Positions 5,750 to 5,838 of a stretch of DNA of 5,838 bases are shown here, piece by piece. A model generated the notes under the pieces. It saw only the letters and a list, made by a program, of their open reading frames with translations. It ran no database searches and was not told the origin of the DNA. The stretch comes from JBBRLA01 sp038231615 (GTDB taxonomy: Bacteria; Myxococcota_A; Polyangia; Palsa-1104; JAEUJZ01): assembly GCA_038231615.1 (NCBI GenBank), contig JBBRLA010000562.1, positions 1 to 5,838 on the forward strand. Direction: 5' to 3'. Each line of letters starts with the position of its first letter. Position 1 is the stretch's first letter. Position numbers and translations under genes: made by a program.

Positions 5750-5838
5750 ATGGATACGATCGTAGGGATCGAAATGAATCATGGAAAGCGCAAAGAGGCG
5801 GTTTTCTTCAACTTGCGAACGGATCACGATCCGTTTCC
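5750..5838 (+). CDS. Start of a plus-strand gene, 3'-partial, unknown
   Basis: ATG 5750 opens a frame that runs to the window edge without a stop (29 codons seen). It begins MDTIVGIEMNHGKRKEAVFF and continues NLRTDHDPF. GAAGG lies 7 nt upstream of the ATG, a good Shine-Dalgarno, and an in-frame TGA at 5738-5740 excludes a longer start. The gene is divergent from the minus-strand genes, with about 180 nt between. Too little is visible to name a family. A second possible start, ATG 5774, has no clear ribosome binding site. Confidence 0.4.
   Translation, partial: MDTIVGIEMNHGKRKEAVFFNLRTDHDPF
5818..5835. repeat. Perfect 8-bp inverted repeat, 2-nt spacer
   Basis: AACGGATC at 5818-5825 and GATCCGTT at 5828-5835 are exact inverted copies around AC. 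The palindrome shares the AACGG/CCGTT ends with the AACCGTTTT cluster further left. It falls inside the start of the plus-strand frame, so it may be an operator within the gene or a coincidence of the coding sequence. Confidence 0.45.

Noticed and set aside
5509..5751. 80-aa minus-strand frame from ATG 5751
   Set aside because: There is no ribosome binding site, it overlaps the better-supported minus frame, and it covers the intergenic inverted repeat.
1..5838. CRISPR array
   Set aside because: No regularly spaced identical repeats with unique spacers. The AACCGTTTT copies are short and unevenly spaced.

Overview
The window is GC-rich (third codon positions mostly G/C) and looks like an accessory region of a myxobacterium-like genome (Myxococcota). 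That placement rests on the GC-rich coding style and on a long protein built from repeated WGSGPDDVWAVG-type units, a kind I know mainly from myxobacterial surface and secreted proteins. It is an inference, not a proven taxonomy.

Left third (about 1-2820, + strand): one large repeat protein open to the left window edge. It has an InlB-B-repeat-like N-terminal piece followed by about 14 propeller-type units. Behind it lies a decayed gene with one in-frame stop and one frameshift.

Middle (2879-3205, + strand): a fragment that looks like the left end of an IS66-family insertion sequence. It has a GTAA terminus running into a perfect 13-bp palindrome, then the diagnostic N-terminal piece of the TnpB accessory protein (PTDMRRSFDGL). 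It stops abruptly at about 3205.

Right half (3193-5220, - strand): an integration module. In transcription order it has a 66-aa small protein, a complete tyrosine integrase with all catalytic residues, and an 83-aa protein of unknown function whose start overlaps the integrase stop by 14 nt. The integrase 3' end is written across the 3' half of a tRNA-Lys(UUU) gene (3477-3520, + strand), from the anticodon loop to the acceptor end. The other side of this segment is not tRNA, so the site looks like an unrecombined attP (free or tandem element) or a rearranged junction. Integration at this point would cut the 83-aa gene away from the integrase operon.

Far right (4920-5838): an AT-richer stretch with repeated AACCGTTTT motifs in both orientations and one DnaA-box-like 9-mer. 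Then come a minus-strand gene that seems to shift frame into a ribbon-helix-helix-like tail, a divergent control region with an 8-bp inverted repeat, and the start of a plus-strand gene cut by the window edge. Together these look like the integration and control end of a phage, plasmid or integrative element next to decayed insertion-sequence and host DNA.
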